Positions 44,581 through 56,100 of a DNA stretch of 64,000 bases are shown piece by piece. The DNA comes from Blattamonas nauphoetae. Its lineage: Eukaryota; Preaxostyla; Oxymonadida. The DNA is taken from assembly GCA_033064195.1 (NCBI GenBank), contig JARBJD010000038.1, forward strand, positions 303,889 through 367,888. Reading direction: 5' to 3'. A program made the position numbers and the translations under genes. The notes beneath the pieces are model-generated. The model was not told where the DNA came from. It searched no databases and saw only the letters and a program-made list of their open reading frames with translations. Within the stretch, counting starts at the first letter, position 1. Each line of letters opens with the position of its first letter.

Positions 44581-45826
44581 ATGCTTCCCAACCTCACTGT
44601 CGTGTGTTCTTCTGTTTCTTTCACTGTTTGTATTACCATTCATTTCCTGCATTTTATTCTGTGTCTCATTCAGAATGATGTGGAAAAACGACTAGAAAAA
44701 ATGAAAGTTTGTACTTATCTTTTTCGTCCATCATACTCGATCTATCCTTGTGCCCTCTCAGGAAGGACACACACTCAAATCTGTGCTGGACGAGCTGACA
44801 AGGCGTGTGAGAGATGTGCGTGAGTTTGTGAATTCTTCGACGTGGCTGAACGTGCCTTCTGTCCTTCGAAGTTGGAAGGAAGGAGACGACAGTGCACTTC
44901 TGGTGCAGTTGCTGAAAGGTGTGGACGATGTGTTGAAACAGACATGCGATGCAGACATCCCGATTGTGAACAAGCACCTTCTACACTCGTCGCTCTCTTC
45001 ACTCGCCCAGAATGCGTCTTTGGCAAAGAATGTTCGAGTGCGGGTGACACACTGCTTAAGATCACTGGAGTCGGTTGTGGAAGGCCCGTTTGTGATGCTA
45101 GAAAAGGAAGAAGTTCAAGCGATGGTGCGAGAGGTGGAGAAGCTGACCAACGAGAATACAGAATTGAGAAGGCAGAATGAACAACACATCAACACAATGA
45201 ATTCGATGAGAATGCAGATCGAAACGTACAAAGCCGGAGAAGCGAGGAGGAAGGAAGGTCTTACCAGACAAGCTCTTCGAATCGGTGCACGAGCCATCGA
45301 ATATTTCGGTCGTGGTATCGCCAGATATGGAGACTCATTTTCGTGTATAAGTTCGAATCAGTCTGGTTCTCTCGTCTCCTTCGAGGTTGGCCCAGTTGTT
45401 GCTCGATTTACTTTCATTCTTGCCACAAACCCGTCAGCTGGTTTCTCATTTGGACTTGCGGCGCACTTCCAAACAGCAAACGCTGTCACTGGTTGCTTTC
45501 CATGGTTGAAGGGAGGAGCAGGATGGTTTCCGAATTATGGCTACAAAAACATGCTTCAGAATAGCAAAGAATACCATCGTGGCACGGCATGTCTGGCTGG
45601 AGTTGTGGGACAGAAGATTGTGCTGGAGGCAGACTGACGAGAAGGAAAGAGGACACTCAAACTGTCGCAGGATGGACTGACACAGCCAACCTTCTTCTCC
45701 CACATTCCAGTTCCTTTCAGATTCGCTGTTTATCTGGACTATCAATCAGTGACCATCGAATCACTCGAAGTGGTGGACGAGCCACAGATGGTTGGAGGGA
45801 CACTGGAGGTGCAAATGGATGAATGA
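44581..45826 (+). pseudogene. Tandem copy of the helical plus SPRY gene with a premature TGA
   Basis: The structure is the same as its neighbour: exon 44581-44598 (MLPNLT), exon 44674-44706 (NDVEKRLEKMK), exon from 44762, with introns 44599-44673 and 44707-44761 at identical positions. The product matches the neighbour closely in the helical domain. The frame meets TGA at 45635-45637 within the motif VLEAD-stop-REGKRTLK, where the neighbour has GGA. It then continues in frame for 63 codons to a family-typical end at 45826. It is therefore a recent pseudogene, a protein truncated by about 60 residues and lacking the last SPRY strands, or a sequencing error. Confidence 0.7.
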
Positions 45827-46129
45827 TGCATGCCGAAAAGGAAAAAGAATGAGCTCGACTGAGAAAGGAAGAACACTGATTTGAATGATCCTCACCACAC
45901 TTCTCTTCATTTTTGGAAATTTTGCGAAATCACTCAACATCTTATCGTGTTAAATGTCATTCTTAATCCATCTATGGCGGTTTTCTTGTATTTATCCATG
46001 ATTTAACGTTTCTCCATCAAAACACAGTATCTCTTCGAAAAACGAATATAGTGACAAATTTCTGATTTTCACTTCAAATACTCATCTTAACAGAGAAAGA
46101 AATCTGACGTGAAACGCAAGTTGAAGGAC
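45827..46129. other. Intergenic, no gene seen
   Basis: AT-rich convergent intergenic stretch. Confidence 0.5.
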
Positions 46130-47943
46130 TCAGAGAAGGAAGGAGACCAACACGGCATCTGTGTTGACAAAAAGGGATTGTATGCTGATTTCACTGATAT
46201 TCTCCCTCTCAGGGAATGCTTCCTTCTTCACCATCGCAGTGACGTCCTTCCATTCGGTTGATATCTTCCACATGTACGCTGTGTCGTTCTCTCTTCTTCC
46301 GTCCTCATTGCCCTGTCCATTCTGTCCCTCTTCGTCTTTCTGCATTGCTTCCATTGTCGGTGACCCAAATTCGTTCCTGTCATCGGCACAATCATCGAAT
46401 CCAGGAGCAGTGAGGGGCAGGATCAGCAGTGTTCCATCGACTGAGCAGAGAGTCGCAGACACACAAAATGAGGTATCAAAAGGCAAAAAAAGTGAGAAAT
46501 GAGAGAGTGGGTGGGAATGTGCATACTTTTCAATATCCAGATGGCCTTCTCGGTGGCGACGGTGGAACGGATCTCCCTCGCCTCAAACGGAAGAGTCACG
46601 CGGAATTGATACACCTCATTCCTTCCCTTCTCCCATTCCGCTGCCGATTTCGACTTATCGAGCTGTTGTTTCGCTCGCGTGAAGAACGAATCGACGTGTT
46701 CGTTTTCTGCCATTTCTGCGCCCAGAATCTCACAGCCAGTCGATGTCTGCGCAAAAAGAACAAGCAGACTGTCGTACGAACACGCGTGCACCACCTGCTC
46801 AGGAATGCACAGCAATTGCTCCCCGTCTTCCGGTCCGTACCCTGACAGGCCAATAACACCCAAAATGAGAAAATAAAGGAAAATGGGAGAGAAGACACAC
46901 ATTGTTGGTTTTTGATGAAGAAGCAGCCGTCTTCGGCGATGAACACGTGATGCTGTGGGTGCATGCGGACGATCTTGTGATCTCCGAACACTCCGTATTT
47001 CCCGTTCTCTCCGTTGCATGCGCGGAATCGCGGAGAATACGAAAGACATGCCGATGCGAGTTGGTCATCGCTGGGATTGACGAGATATGGTGCCATCCAG
47101 CTCAGATCTCCGAATCCAACGACTGTCCCTTTGTCAGAAATTGTATAGATTGAATCGTCTGTTAATTCAAATACTGCGAGACACTCGTCGTTCGGGTCTC
47201 GTGAAAGAGCTGGCGGGAACAGAGGGAAGGGAAGAGGGATCCATTCAGCGGAGTGGTCCATCGTCTGCCTTCCGTCCAACGTCAAGCCTCGTCCATACAC
47301 TGTCCCGTTTGTGGAAATAGCTGCTGTGAATCCGCGGACACTTTTGATCAGTTCAAGCGAGGGGGGACATGGAGCTGGTTGGTAGTGTTGTGCCGCTTCG
47401 TCCACAGAGATCTCGTTTGAAAAGTCGAGGAAAGATTGATGCACATGCGGCCCAGGGGTGACATAATACACTGGGCTGAGTAGCTTTCCGAGCGACTCCA
47501 CATAAACTGGTCGGAACGCGAAAGATTGGATTTCCTGAAACCAGTGCTGGTCTCCCGAAGATGGGGGAAACGTGACGGCAGAAATTGGTGAATCGTCGTC
47601 GGTAATGGCAGCGACCTTGTCGAGATCGTGAAAAGTCTCATAAATTCGAAGGAAATCTCCATCTTGAGATCGGACGGCTGAAAGGATGAGAAGAGCAAGA
47701 ATAGACATTGACGCACCATTGTATGAAAGCGGGGATGAGTTGTTAATCCATGTAGAGCTGAACATGATCCCACGAACTAAAGATGATGGTAATACGAAGT
47801 GCGAAAGACACATTCTGGATATCACTGAGTGTGGACGTATACGAAATAATAGCAAGTTTGATATCATCACTCAATCCAAGTAAACCACCAGTAACATTTA
47901 ACTGTTCGGCTTTCATCTCAGAACGTGGATTAATGATGGACAT
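46130..47943 (-). CDS. RCC1-like repeat protein, five exons, 536 aa
   Basis: Exons in transcript order are 47943-47796, 47776-47717, 47677-46901, 46841-46527 and 46440-46130. They total 1611 bases in one frame. Introns are 19, 39, 59 and 86 bases. The protein begins MSIINPRSEMKAEQLNVTGG. The centre has RCC1-type phrases: GFTAAISTNGTVYGRGLTL, SIYTISDKGTVVGFGDLSWM, ENGKYGVFGDHKIVRM, HHVFIAEDGCFFIKN and EQVVHACSYDSLLVLFAQT. A helical insert (ARAKQQLDKSKSAAEWEKGR type) follows, and an acidic region (QKDEEGQNGQGNEDGR) precedes the end. RCC1 propellers serve as exchange factors or interaction platforms; no specific role is claimed. The 19-base first intron is needed for frame but is unusually short. 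Confidence 0.7.
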
Positions 47944-48076
47944 AACTTTTTTCTGAGGTTCAACCGTTGGAGGTTAATCATCTCTCTGTTTAACAGAAAC
48001 CCTCCCAGCATTGCGTACAACGCGTGTAGAATTTAAAACAATATGAATTGAGTTGTGGTGATCGGTTCTTGATATT

Positions 48077-49130
48077 TCAGACGTATGCCCTAAGAAAGAC
48101 AAAGTTACTTTTGCTCGAAATGAGAGAACAATCTTACTTGAACTCAGTTGTTGTGGCCAGAGATTCCGAAGATTCTAGGCAAGGATAGGAGGAGTTAGTT
48201 GAGAACAAGACAAACTCTCACCGAGGAGATAGCTGAGACGGATAGCGTGTTGTTCCTGCTTTCCCATCATCTCTTTGATGCTGCGGTACTGCTGTTTATA
48301 GTTCTTGTCCTTCTCCGTCTTGTACGCGTCAAACATGGCTTGCTCAATCTCTGTCGACCGTTTGAGGAGCTCTTCATCGCTTTGTTCAAAAGCCGTTAAT
48401 TTAGCAATTTGACCTTCAATAGTGCTCTTTTGAGCAGCGTCAATCGTGCTTCCGTCCTTGGGCGACAAAGCTTCCTTGAGAGTGGCGACAGTCTTCTGAA
48501 TGGCTTTCTTAAGCATCGGGACAAAGTGTGAGACCACCTCTTTGCGAACATCCTTTGCACTTTTGGCTGGGGCTTCAGCTGCTGCGGCTTGGGGTAAGAA
48601 TAGTATTGATAAAATTTGAAATGAAAAAAGTGACGAACCTGCTGGGGGTTGGCGTTTATTGCCTGATGGATTTTTCCCTGATAGGTATTGAACAAAGTAA
48701 TAATTTGACAATTTGGCAGGGCTGGCATACCAACACATTTTTCACAGTAATATGAGTCCATTGTTTCGGCTTTTTCTGGGGTGATACCAACACATTTTCC
48801 ATGATACCACTATGAAGAAGCAGAATGAACAAGAAGGTATTCCCATACATCATTGCAGATATCACATTGAATCATGAATTGGCCGACATCATACGGTTGC
48901 TAAAGATGGAAAATGTTTAAGGCACAGTAAAATGATCAGTTGTGAAATTAATATTGAGCAGAACACAGATAAATAAAACAAATGGCAAGAGTGGAGAACA
49001 TATTCAGACCTTGCAAATGCAGTATGTTCTAAATGTTTGTCGAGTCCCGAACAAATCAGTAAGAGCACAAAAATGAGTGATGAATGAAAATCAACCTGGC
49101 ATTGGATTGTCTAGTCTTCTTGGTTGTCAT
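48077..49130 (-). CDS. PHD finger plus TFIIS-like domain protein, eight exons, 212 aa
   Basis: Exons in transcript order are 49130-49096, 49028-49010, 48899-48849, 48809-48731, 48677-48639, 48587-48222, 48174-48138 and 48089-48077. They sum to 639 bases in one frame. The seven introns are 39-110 bases. The start is MTTKKTRQSNA. A complete PHD finger follows at residues about 13-60 (TYCICKQPYDV, MIQCDICNDWYHGKCVG, MDSYYCEKC), with the aromatic-cage style typical of H3K4me3 readers such as BPTF. After an Ala/Pro linker comes a helical domain resembling TFIIS domain II (KDVRKEVVSHFVPMLKKA, STEIEQAMFDAYKTE, YKQQYRSIKEMMG). PHD plus TFIIS-like domain is the layout of yeast Bye1 and animal PHF3/DIDO, so a nuclear RNA polymerase II-associated reader is inferred. 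No SPOC domain is seen. Confidence 0.85.
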
Positions 49131-49350
49131 GTTTCGAGAAGGATGTGAGATGATCAAGTGACGCTCGTTCGATTAATCAGCCCTTAACATCGAAAAATAT
49201 GTCACCTAAAGCATGTAACAAATTGATATCAAAACTACAAAATCGAACTCTATGGATAGTGATCGAACAAGAAACCATTGTAGACGCCCTGAGTCCTCCC
49301 GCTGAGAGGAGAACGAATTGAATCTTGGGGTGGATCTCCATCCGGTTCAC

Positions 49351-50370
49351 ATGCACACCCCACACTCCATTCTGTCATCTCCAGGTCGTTCGCCTCCGCC
49401 ATCTGATACCCCAGTTCGTGCACTGTATGCACAGCTTCATCAATTACAGAAAGAAAATTTTGACCTCCGACTTCGAGCCCACTCTGGTGATGATGACGGA
49501 AATGATAGCGATGATGAAGAAACTAATTCACTTTATAGGCATGTGATGGACTATGAAGCAAAAGTTCAAGATCTAACAACGCGAAACGCGGAACTTCTCG
49601 AAGAGATTGAGTTTCTCAGAACAGAACAGGCACAGATCGAAAATCAATATCTTGTCTTGCAGAACCAACTCTCCAGTGACAAACCATTTCAGGTGTCCCA
49701 AAATAATGAACAAACGAATGCTCTCCAGAAGAATCCATCGAGTAGCTATGAAGATGCCTCGTCTCATCGACAGAAAATGATTGAAGAGGATTTACGTGCG
49801 ACTATCGTGAGATTACGGAAACAGCAAACCCAATCATCACAACAACTCGAAACAGAACAATCACAACAATCTCACACAGATCCGAACCGTGAACGAATCT
49901 TGGCGCTCCAACAGTCTGTTTCTGCAATCAGGATCAATCTATTTAAGATTCGCGAGGATTTTAATCAATTTTGCCTGACACAATCCAATTCTCTCCGAAC
50001 TCTCAAACAGAACTTCGCCATCCACATCGAATCAACAGCAAACACACATGCTTTCTTTGAAGGACAACGGAGTGAATCTGAAGAAAGACTTCTGATGCAA
50101 CAAATCGACTTTGAGCAGCTTCAACGAAAGAAGGACGCTCAATTCCAAAACGCGATGAATGAAATGCAGAACGAGATCGACAGTCTTGTTCAACAGCTCG
50201 AACAATGTATTCTCAGTCGCAAAGACGAGGCAGTCGCTTTGGAACGTGCGGAGATCGAATTTAAAACGGTTCTGAGTGGTTTCGCTGAACTTCCTGCCCT
50301 CGCTCAACAGTTGGCCGATGAGAACGGGAGGTTACGGGAAGAATTGCGCATTTTCAAAGATAAGACATGA
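49351..50370 (+). CDS. Coiled-coil protein with CM1-like motif, 339 aa
   Basis: The frame starts at ATG 49351 (MHTPHSILSSPGRSPPP); the frame is open a little further upstream but without another ATG. After a Ser/Pro-rich start, residues about 30-50 read VRALYAQLHQLQKENFDLRL, close to the core of centrosomin motif 1 (QKENFDLRLR versus the usual KKENFNLKLRI), which recruits gamma-tubulin complexes. An acidic spacer follows, then long coiled coils (VQDLTTRNAELLEEIEFL, QQIDFEQLQRKKDAQFQ, LAQQLADENGRLREELR). This suggests a microtubule-organising or basal-body component. The motif match is short and the usual following segment (IYFLEE) is missing, so other coiled-coil families remain possible. No intron is needed. 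Confidence 0.6.
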   Translation: MHTPHSILSSPGRSPPPSDTPVRALYAQLHQLQKENFDLRLRAHSGDDDGNDSDDEETNSLYRHVMDYEAKVQDLTTRNAELLEEIEFLRTEQAQIENQYLVLQNQLSSDKPFQVSQNNEQTNALQKNPSSSYEDASSHRQKMIEEDLRATIVRLRKQQTQSSQQLETEQSQQSHTDPNRERILALQQSVSAIRINLFKIREDFNQFCLTQSNSLRTLKQNFAIHIESTANTHAFFEGQRSESEERLLMQQIDFEQLQRKKDAQFQNAMNEMQNEIDSLVQQLEQCILSRKDEAVALERAEIEFKTVLSGFAELPALAQQLADENGRLREELRIFKDKT

Positions 50371-50804
50371 GACTGCAATTGAGTCGATTTTCAATCTGAG
50401 CGACGACATGGGGACTGATCTCGATTCACACAATCAGGACAAGCCTCTCAGGCCACGTAGACCATCTTCCCACATTCTCTGGATTTACATGGCAGTTTTT
50501 CAATCTTTCAAGGGTATTTTCAACCACTATTGTCATATATGTAATGAAAAATAACAGCATTTCACACCACGTTCTTCTCGTGAAGAACACTGTATTGTGC
50601 AAGCATTTTAATGGAATACCTCACTAAAAGATGAAGACGAAGCTGGTCTTGGGAATGACGAGATGTAGCATTAAATCAGTACGATTGAGTGGCGTTGTGG
50701 AATGAGAATGGCGATGTCATTGGAGTACATACATCGAAATACCCTGCAAGTCTGGATATTCTTCAGCTGAATCATTTTATTGCTTCTTGATCCCTTCTTG
50801 CTCA
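50371..50804. other. Intergenic, no gene seen
   Basis: Short frames only, between convergent genes. Confidence 0.5.
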
Positions 50805-51520
50805 CTACCACTTGAGTTCTATCATTTCTGGTGTGATTGGCGTTGGTTGTGATAGTCGTGTGATTCTATCGATTCGGAATGATGTATCTTCCGCAGGACT
50901 GGCGAACTGAGAAGAGAACAAGATAAAAAGAAACAAACACCGATTCTGACAGATGCTGGAAGACCAGAAACAAAACAGTCTCCACTTTTGCCATTCACAA
51001 AGAATTGAACTGTACGAGGCGTCGAGTCCAGATTCACCTCCATCCGCAGACAATCTCCTTCCTTCATTTTTGAGTGGCAATTCGTACTTGGGCCTTTGAA
51101 TGGGCTGGATGGAGTGTTGCGCCAGATGGAACCAGATAATGAATCCAGAGAGACTGAATCTGGAGAGATGAACGGAGAGGGAAGCACACCTTTCACATCC
51201 ATTCCAAGGTCTTCACTAAATTTCGGAACAGGGGAGCTGGAGTCTTGAAGACCAAGACTGACCATTCCATTGAGATCTGAAGCCGATATAATCGAATGAC
51301 TTGTGTACGGATAGGCAATAGGAAGAGAAAGAAGTGTGGTGGAAATTGAGACAACGCCTTGTGTGAAGGCATCTTCGATGAGAATTGTGCTTACAGGAGT
51401 CAAGCCGAAAAGGACGTCTCCAACATAAGTTCGAGTGAATATGGTTGAATGGACCGTGAAGTGTGCCGAGTCGGCGATAAGAAGGTGAGGTAGAGCGACG
51501 AGCTGCTCGGGGATTATCAT
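50805..51520 (-). CDS. SPRY-like domain protein, two exons, 227 aa
   Basis: Exon 51520-50939 joins exon 50906-50805 after a 32-base intron (GTTTGT to TCTCAG), turning VRIG directly into FASPAEDTSFRIDRIT. The total is 684 bases. The start is MIIPEQLVALPHLLIADSAH. SPRY-like strands include TQGVVSISTTLLSLP, MVSLGLQDSSSPVPKF, MKEGDCLRMEVNLDS and PRTVQFFVNGKSGDCF. The closing strand is split by the intron at the same place as in 41364-42713, showing common descent. It lacks the helical front of the other SPRY genes. Its start lies only about 50 bases from the divergent gene at 51573, so a shared bidirectional promoter is plausible. Confidence 0.75.
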
Positions 51521-51572
51521 GCTAAATTTGGGTAGGATCGAACACTCTCAAACCTTTTTTGTTCATACGAAG

Positions 51573-52059
51573 ATGACTGAGTCATCTATCCCTCACATCA
51601 CACCTATTCAAATCGCTCCTCCCATCACAATCCATAAGCCTCTCGCCATTCATCCGTTCAATCATCATCAAAAGCAAGAAGTGATTATTCCGCCAATTGT
51701 ACAAATTCCACTTGATTTCGAGCTGCAATCTGTCCACACAATGACGTCCTCACGATCCTTATATTCCATGAAGTCGCACTTGTCTTCGGTTGGAGCTCGA
51801 GAAATGCAGACCGGTGTTGCACCGACTCTCAGAAACCGTATCAGCTGGTTTGTCTGCTTCATGCTGGTTTTCTTGTCGGTTGTGTCGATCTTATTCATCA
51901 CAGCTGGGTTTGTTCCTATTCTGATCTTTCTGTCATTATTTCAGCTTCATTCTTCTTTCGAACCACATGATGATAGGAGTGATTCTCATTATCACCGGAA
52001 CTCTCTGTTCATTGCCAGTGATCTTTCAGAGCATCTCAATTTTGTATAAGTCGTGCTAA
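51573..52059 (+). CDS. Two-TM protein (TMEM230/TMEM134-like), 149 aa
   Basis: Exon 51573-51907 and exon 51945-52059 are joined by removing a 37-base intron (GTTTGT to TTTCAG), giving 450 bases. The N-terminal 90 residues are Pro/Ile/His-rich and probably cytosolic (MTESSIPHITPIQIAPP). Two membrane segments follow close together: SWFVCFMLVFLSVVSILFI and MIGVILIITGTLCSLPVIF, with the short loop AGFILLSNHM. The chain ends SISILYKSC. A variable N-terminus and two C-terminal TM helices fit the TMEM230/TMEM134 (DUF872) plan, involved in vesicle traffic in animals; the match is by layout only. Unspliced, the second hydrophobic segment is out of frame, which supports the intron. Confidence 0.6.
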
Positions 52060-53146
52060 TTCAATGCGTGAAGGCGCACTTTCATACACTTTTCTATTCT
52101 CAACTCAACGCCGCGAGGTTGAAATAGGACGGTTCCAAGCAAACAACTGGTGTATCATACTCTGTTATACATCTTCCCCAACTATCTCAACTCTACTGCT
52201 GCACTGGACGAAGTTTGCCGAACTGTCCATCCCTACGCGGGTTTCAGGGTGCTATTGCTTTTTTATCGCTCTCGTCTCACATTTACGGGTTTTCTTTGGG
52301 ATTTCGACTGAAAACATGACAATTATTTTCTCATAACATGCGACAATTCAACTCCGAAAGTGGCAAAATGGGAGATCAAGAAACCAAAGTCAAAAATGTG
52401 GAGAAAACGAGAGTAAAAAGAGTGGTGTGTCAAAGAAAGACTCGAAATTGTTCTGATTTTACAAATGACGCCGTAATCACTCCAAATCATTGATAAGACA
52501 CTTCCTGTGTCACCTGCCCATTCGGGTCAATACTAATCTGTTGGGGATTCATTGACTGTGGTTTCAGAGAGATATGAAGCGGGAGAAGTGTTGGTGAAGG
52601 CTGCGAACTCTCTGATATTGCGAGTGGCTGGGTTGAAAAAGACTGGACGAATTGAACGATATTTGCGGGGCTGGCTCCGAGATTGGTGGATGCGAGCCTT
52701 GGATTTGTGGTTTTGCAGGCTTATTCTGGATGGTGATGTGTATATCATCGATTTTGAGGTCAGATCGAGACGTCAAGTGATGTGCGGCTCCAATCAGAAA
52801 ATCCAAATGAACGGACGATTGGCGTGGAATCATGCAACAAATCTGAGATCGTATCGAAATCCAAGAAAGGGTCATTCACTCTGCCAGCTTCATCTGCAAA
52901 CATTGTGCATGAACAGGGTTCTGATTTGATCCCACTGATCCCACCCTTTTTTGACCTCACCAAATTCCTGCTTTATAATTTCCTTTTCTTTCACAATATT
53001 TCTTCATATCACTATCGTATTATCCATAAATTCTTGAAATGAAAACTAATTGTCCATAGAGTGAAAAAATGTGGACACGTTCTTTTTGGGTTGACTCCAT
53101 CACCATCGTAATCTGAATTACCTCAATTCACCTGAAAAGATCGAAA
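52060..53146. other. No intact gene; one relict fragment
   Basis: A minus-strand stretch around 52990-52850 (GRVNDPFLDFDTISDLLHDS) is related in inverted orientation to plus-strand sequence at 56966-57110. Both look like decayed starts of the helical-repeat family. The rest shows only short frames. Confidence 0.35.
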
Positions 53147-53154
53147 AAATCGTC
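53147..53154. repeat. Target site duplication, left (AAATCGTC)
   Basis: The eight bases directly before the left end of the hAT element are identical to 56696-56703. Confidence 0.85.
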
Positions 53155-56100
53155 TAGGCATGGGCACCAGTCACCTGACTCAGATTGTTTGGACTGACTC
53201 ATTTTCACCCATTTTTTTCATGAATTGTTTGGTGGACAAAACAAATCGTCGATTTTGTGAGATAAACTGATAGAAATATGCTCCAGAAGGTTAATTCGGT
53301 CACAATTTCTCTTCGGGACAGGATATTGAGACTCCAACAGTCAACAACACGAGTTATGGTCTGATCACATCGGCCATTCCACCAAATACATCATTCTGAC
53401 TGATGAGGACATTAGAAAACAGAATGATCAAGAATGAAATGGAAGTATTTGATCTGGTGCAATACAAAGGGTGAAGTGAGATGGCCGTGTTGGATGTGAG
53501 TGATCCTGTCGCATTTGTGATGAGAGTTGCTGTTGATGCTGTAAATGTGGATGTTGGTAGTCCGCTGATCAACGCGAGTGTCAGTTCAGAAGATGACGAG
53601 GGAGAGGAAGTGGTGGAGAAGGATGTGAACGAGACTGTCCCAACACTGAGAAGAGTGAACGCGGAGGAAGAGGAGATGGAGACGAAAGAGGTGGGGAGAG
53701 TGCCAGTGAAGGAACAAAAATTGAAAGTGACGTCGCCGACAGAGATTGAGGGAGAGGCGATGCCGATTGCGAGCGACAAGAACGAGATCAGAGTCTGAGC
53801 GGTCACGACAGAGCCAGGCGACTTGAAGGAGCACGATTGAAGCATGCAGGAACCAGTTGAGGGTGAAGAGGAGGGGAGTCGACGAGGAGAGAGGTGTTTG
53901 GAAGGCAAAGTCGATTGTTTTGACTGTGGTTGTTGTGTCCGTGTTCATCAGACTGGAAACAGCAGTGATTTGAAGAGTGGCTTGCTTTGATTCGTGTTCC
54001 AGCTGGATGGAACTCCCTGCGATGTCCGTCGTCCCCTTCAAACGAGCAGACACCATCACGACTACTGTCACCCCAATCAACGACATCTGACTCCCTGCTC
54101 ACGTCACAGACTGACATGGAGCATCCTACTGCTGTGAGTGATCCTCCTCTGATTGTGACCAGCCTGCCGTTCTGTTCTGACCCTGTCCCTTTCAGAATGC
54201 AGTTGGTCAGTGCGGCTGATCCCGAGCCATCAATTTCGATCAGATGCCACGTGTCGGTCGAGTCAGCATTGAGTGTGAGTGACATCGCAGACACGGCGAG
54301 GATTCCAGCTGTCACTTTCATGTTGGCTGTTTGGAAAAAAGTTGGTTTGATGAAAGAGACGCTGGTCGACGATGATCCCGCCCCTTTGATTCGGACTGTC
54401 TTCGCGTTGACGAGAATGCACGTCTCCTCTCCATTCTCAGGCGAGTATTCTCCTGCTGCCACAATCACTTTGTAGTTAGCGGTCACTTTGTTCCCAGCGT
54501 ATGTCACTGTCTTGCACTGCTTTGATTGATCCCCGCAATCCCACACATTCGATCCAGAGGTGGCAACATGAATATTGGCTTCCATTGATCCCACTGTTGC
54601 CCCAAAAACGTAACCAGATGTGCCCAATTGGACATTCTGAGTGCCTCCCTCAGCGACGCTATCGTTGAAACCGGAGACAAAATAGTTATATCCATCGTAA
54701 TCGTTGACTGGGAATCTTTGACAAGCAATCATCACATTCTTCCCTCCTGATCGACCTGATTTGATGGTGGACACTTTTCTAGAGATGAGACTAATGAGAA
54801 GATGAAAAGAGACACAAGCAGACCTGTGGTGCCGAGAAATTAGCAATTCACCATTCTGAAGAAATCCGGAGCTGCACAACCGAACGGCCAGAGAACAAGT
54901 CCTCCTCCGAACGACGGGGCAAGGCAGGACTCGATGAGACATGCGCCGAGCAGATAATTCGAAGACTGGAGTTCAAATCACATCGCTCCTCCGCCGCCGT
55001 TCAGTCTATGGTTTTCTGTCGTCCTTTCGTCAGCATTCGAATTTAGATCTCCCTTTTTTCTATCCAGGACTCGCAGATGGCCTTGCAACAGTAGAATGCA
55101 CTGTCAGACACTGTGAACTGTGCTCCGGTGGTTGTAATGGCTCCTCCACAATGTCGTGTGCATTCTGTGAAGGTCGCTCCGGTGACGACGACCTTGCCAT
55201 TCGATGCAAAGACGGCTCCTCCGTTGAAGCTGCTGGATGAGGTGCATGTGGTGAAAGCGCAGTTTGTGACGGAGAGGACGGCAGAGGCATCGGAGGGCTT
55301 GAATTGGATCGCTCCTCCTTCCCCATTTCGAGGATGGAGGCGAAGACATCCCCGATGAGTTGCTTCGTGTCTGAGAGAGTCTGCTGGCCCTCATTTGTCA
55401 AAGTTAAGTGGGAGAATGAGCAATCAAGAGTGAAAAGGGTGCGGACACGGCTGCCGCTGAAGAGAGTGCCTGTGCAGCAGGCATCGCATCGATCAAAGTT
55501 CGACGAGGCGATCACGACGGAATCTGTGAAATTATCCGACCAAACATCGTCCGTGTTGTTTGCGAGGAGGGAGGCCGGAATATTCGAAAAGTGGACGAGA
55601 TGAGGTTGAAACGAGAGAACATTCCCGATGAGGAGGAAGGGAGTGTCCTGATTCAGAGAAGTTGAGAGAACTTCAATACGAAACAGCAAGACTGGTGTTT
55701 ATTCGTGTGTCGACTGAATTAGGAGAGACACATGACCCGAGTGGTCGGATGAGCAAATTGAAATGTCAACCAGATTGAGTGTTCCACCACGGCTGACAAA
55801 TGTGGGTGATAATGGTGTGTCGATGAGCAGGACGCAGTTCTGCATACTCAACGAGCTGCAGTAGTCCAATATTGTGATAGATTCATTTTCTGTTTATGAG
55901 ATCGAGACCGTCCAAATCTCGATGGTGGAATTCCGCAGGTCGAAGAGGGTTGGAAAGAGAATACTGAAGAAATTCAAATGAACTCAGATTCAAGAGCACA
56001 TAATTGACGGTAGATTCCACGATCCTATCAGTTGTCACTTGGGATGCGATGTTCTGTCTTGCCGGTCTAGAAGAGATATTGGTGACGTTCTGAGAATCAA

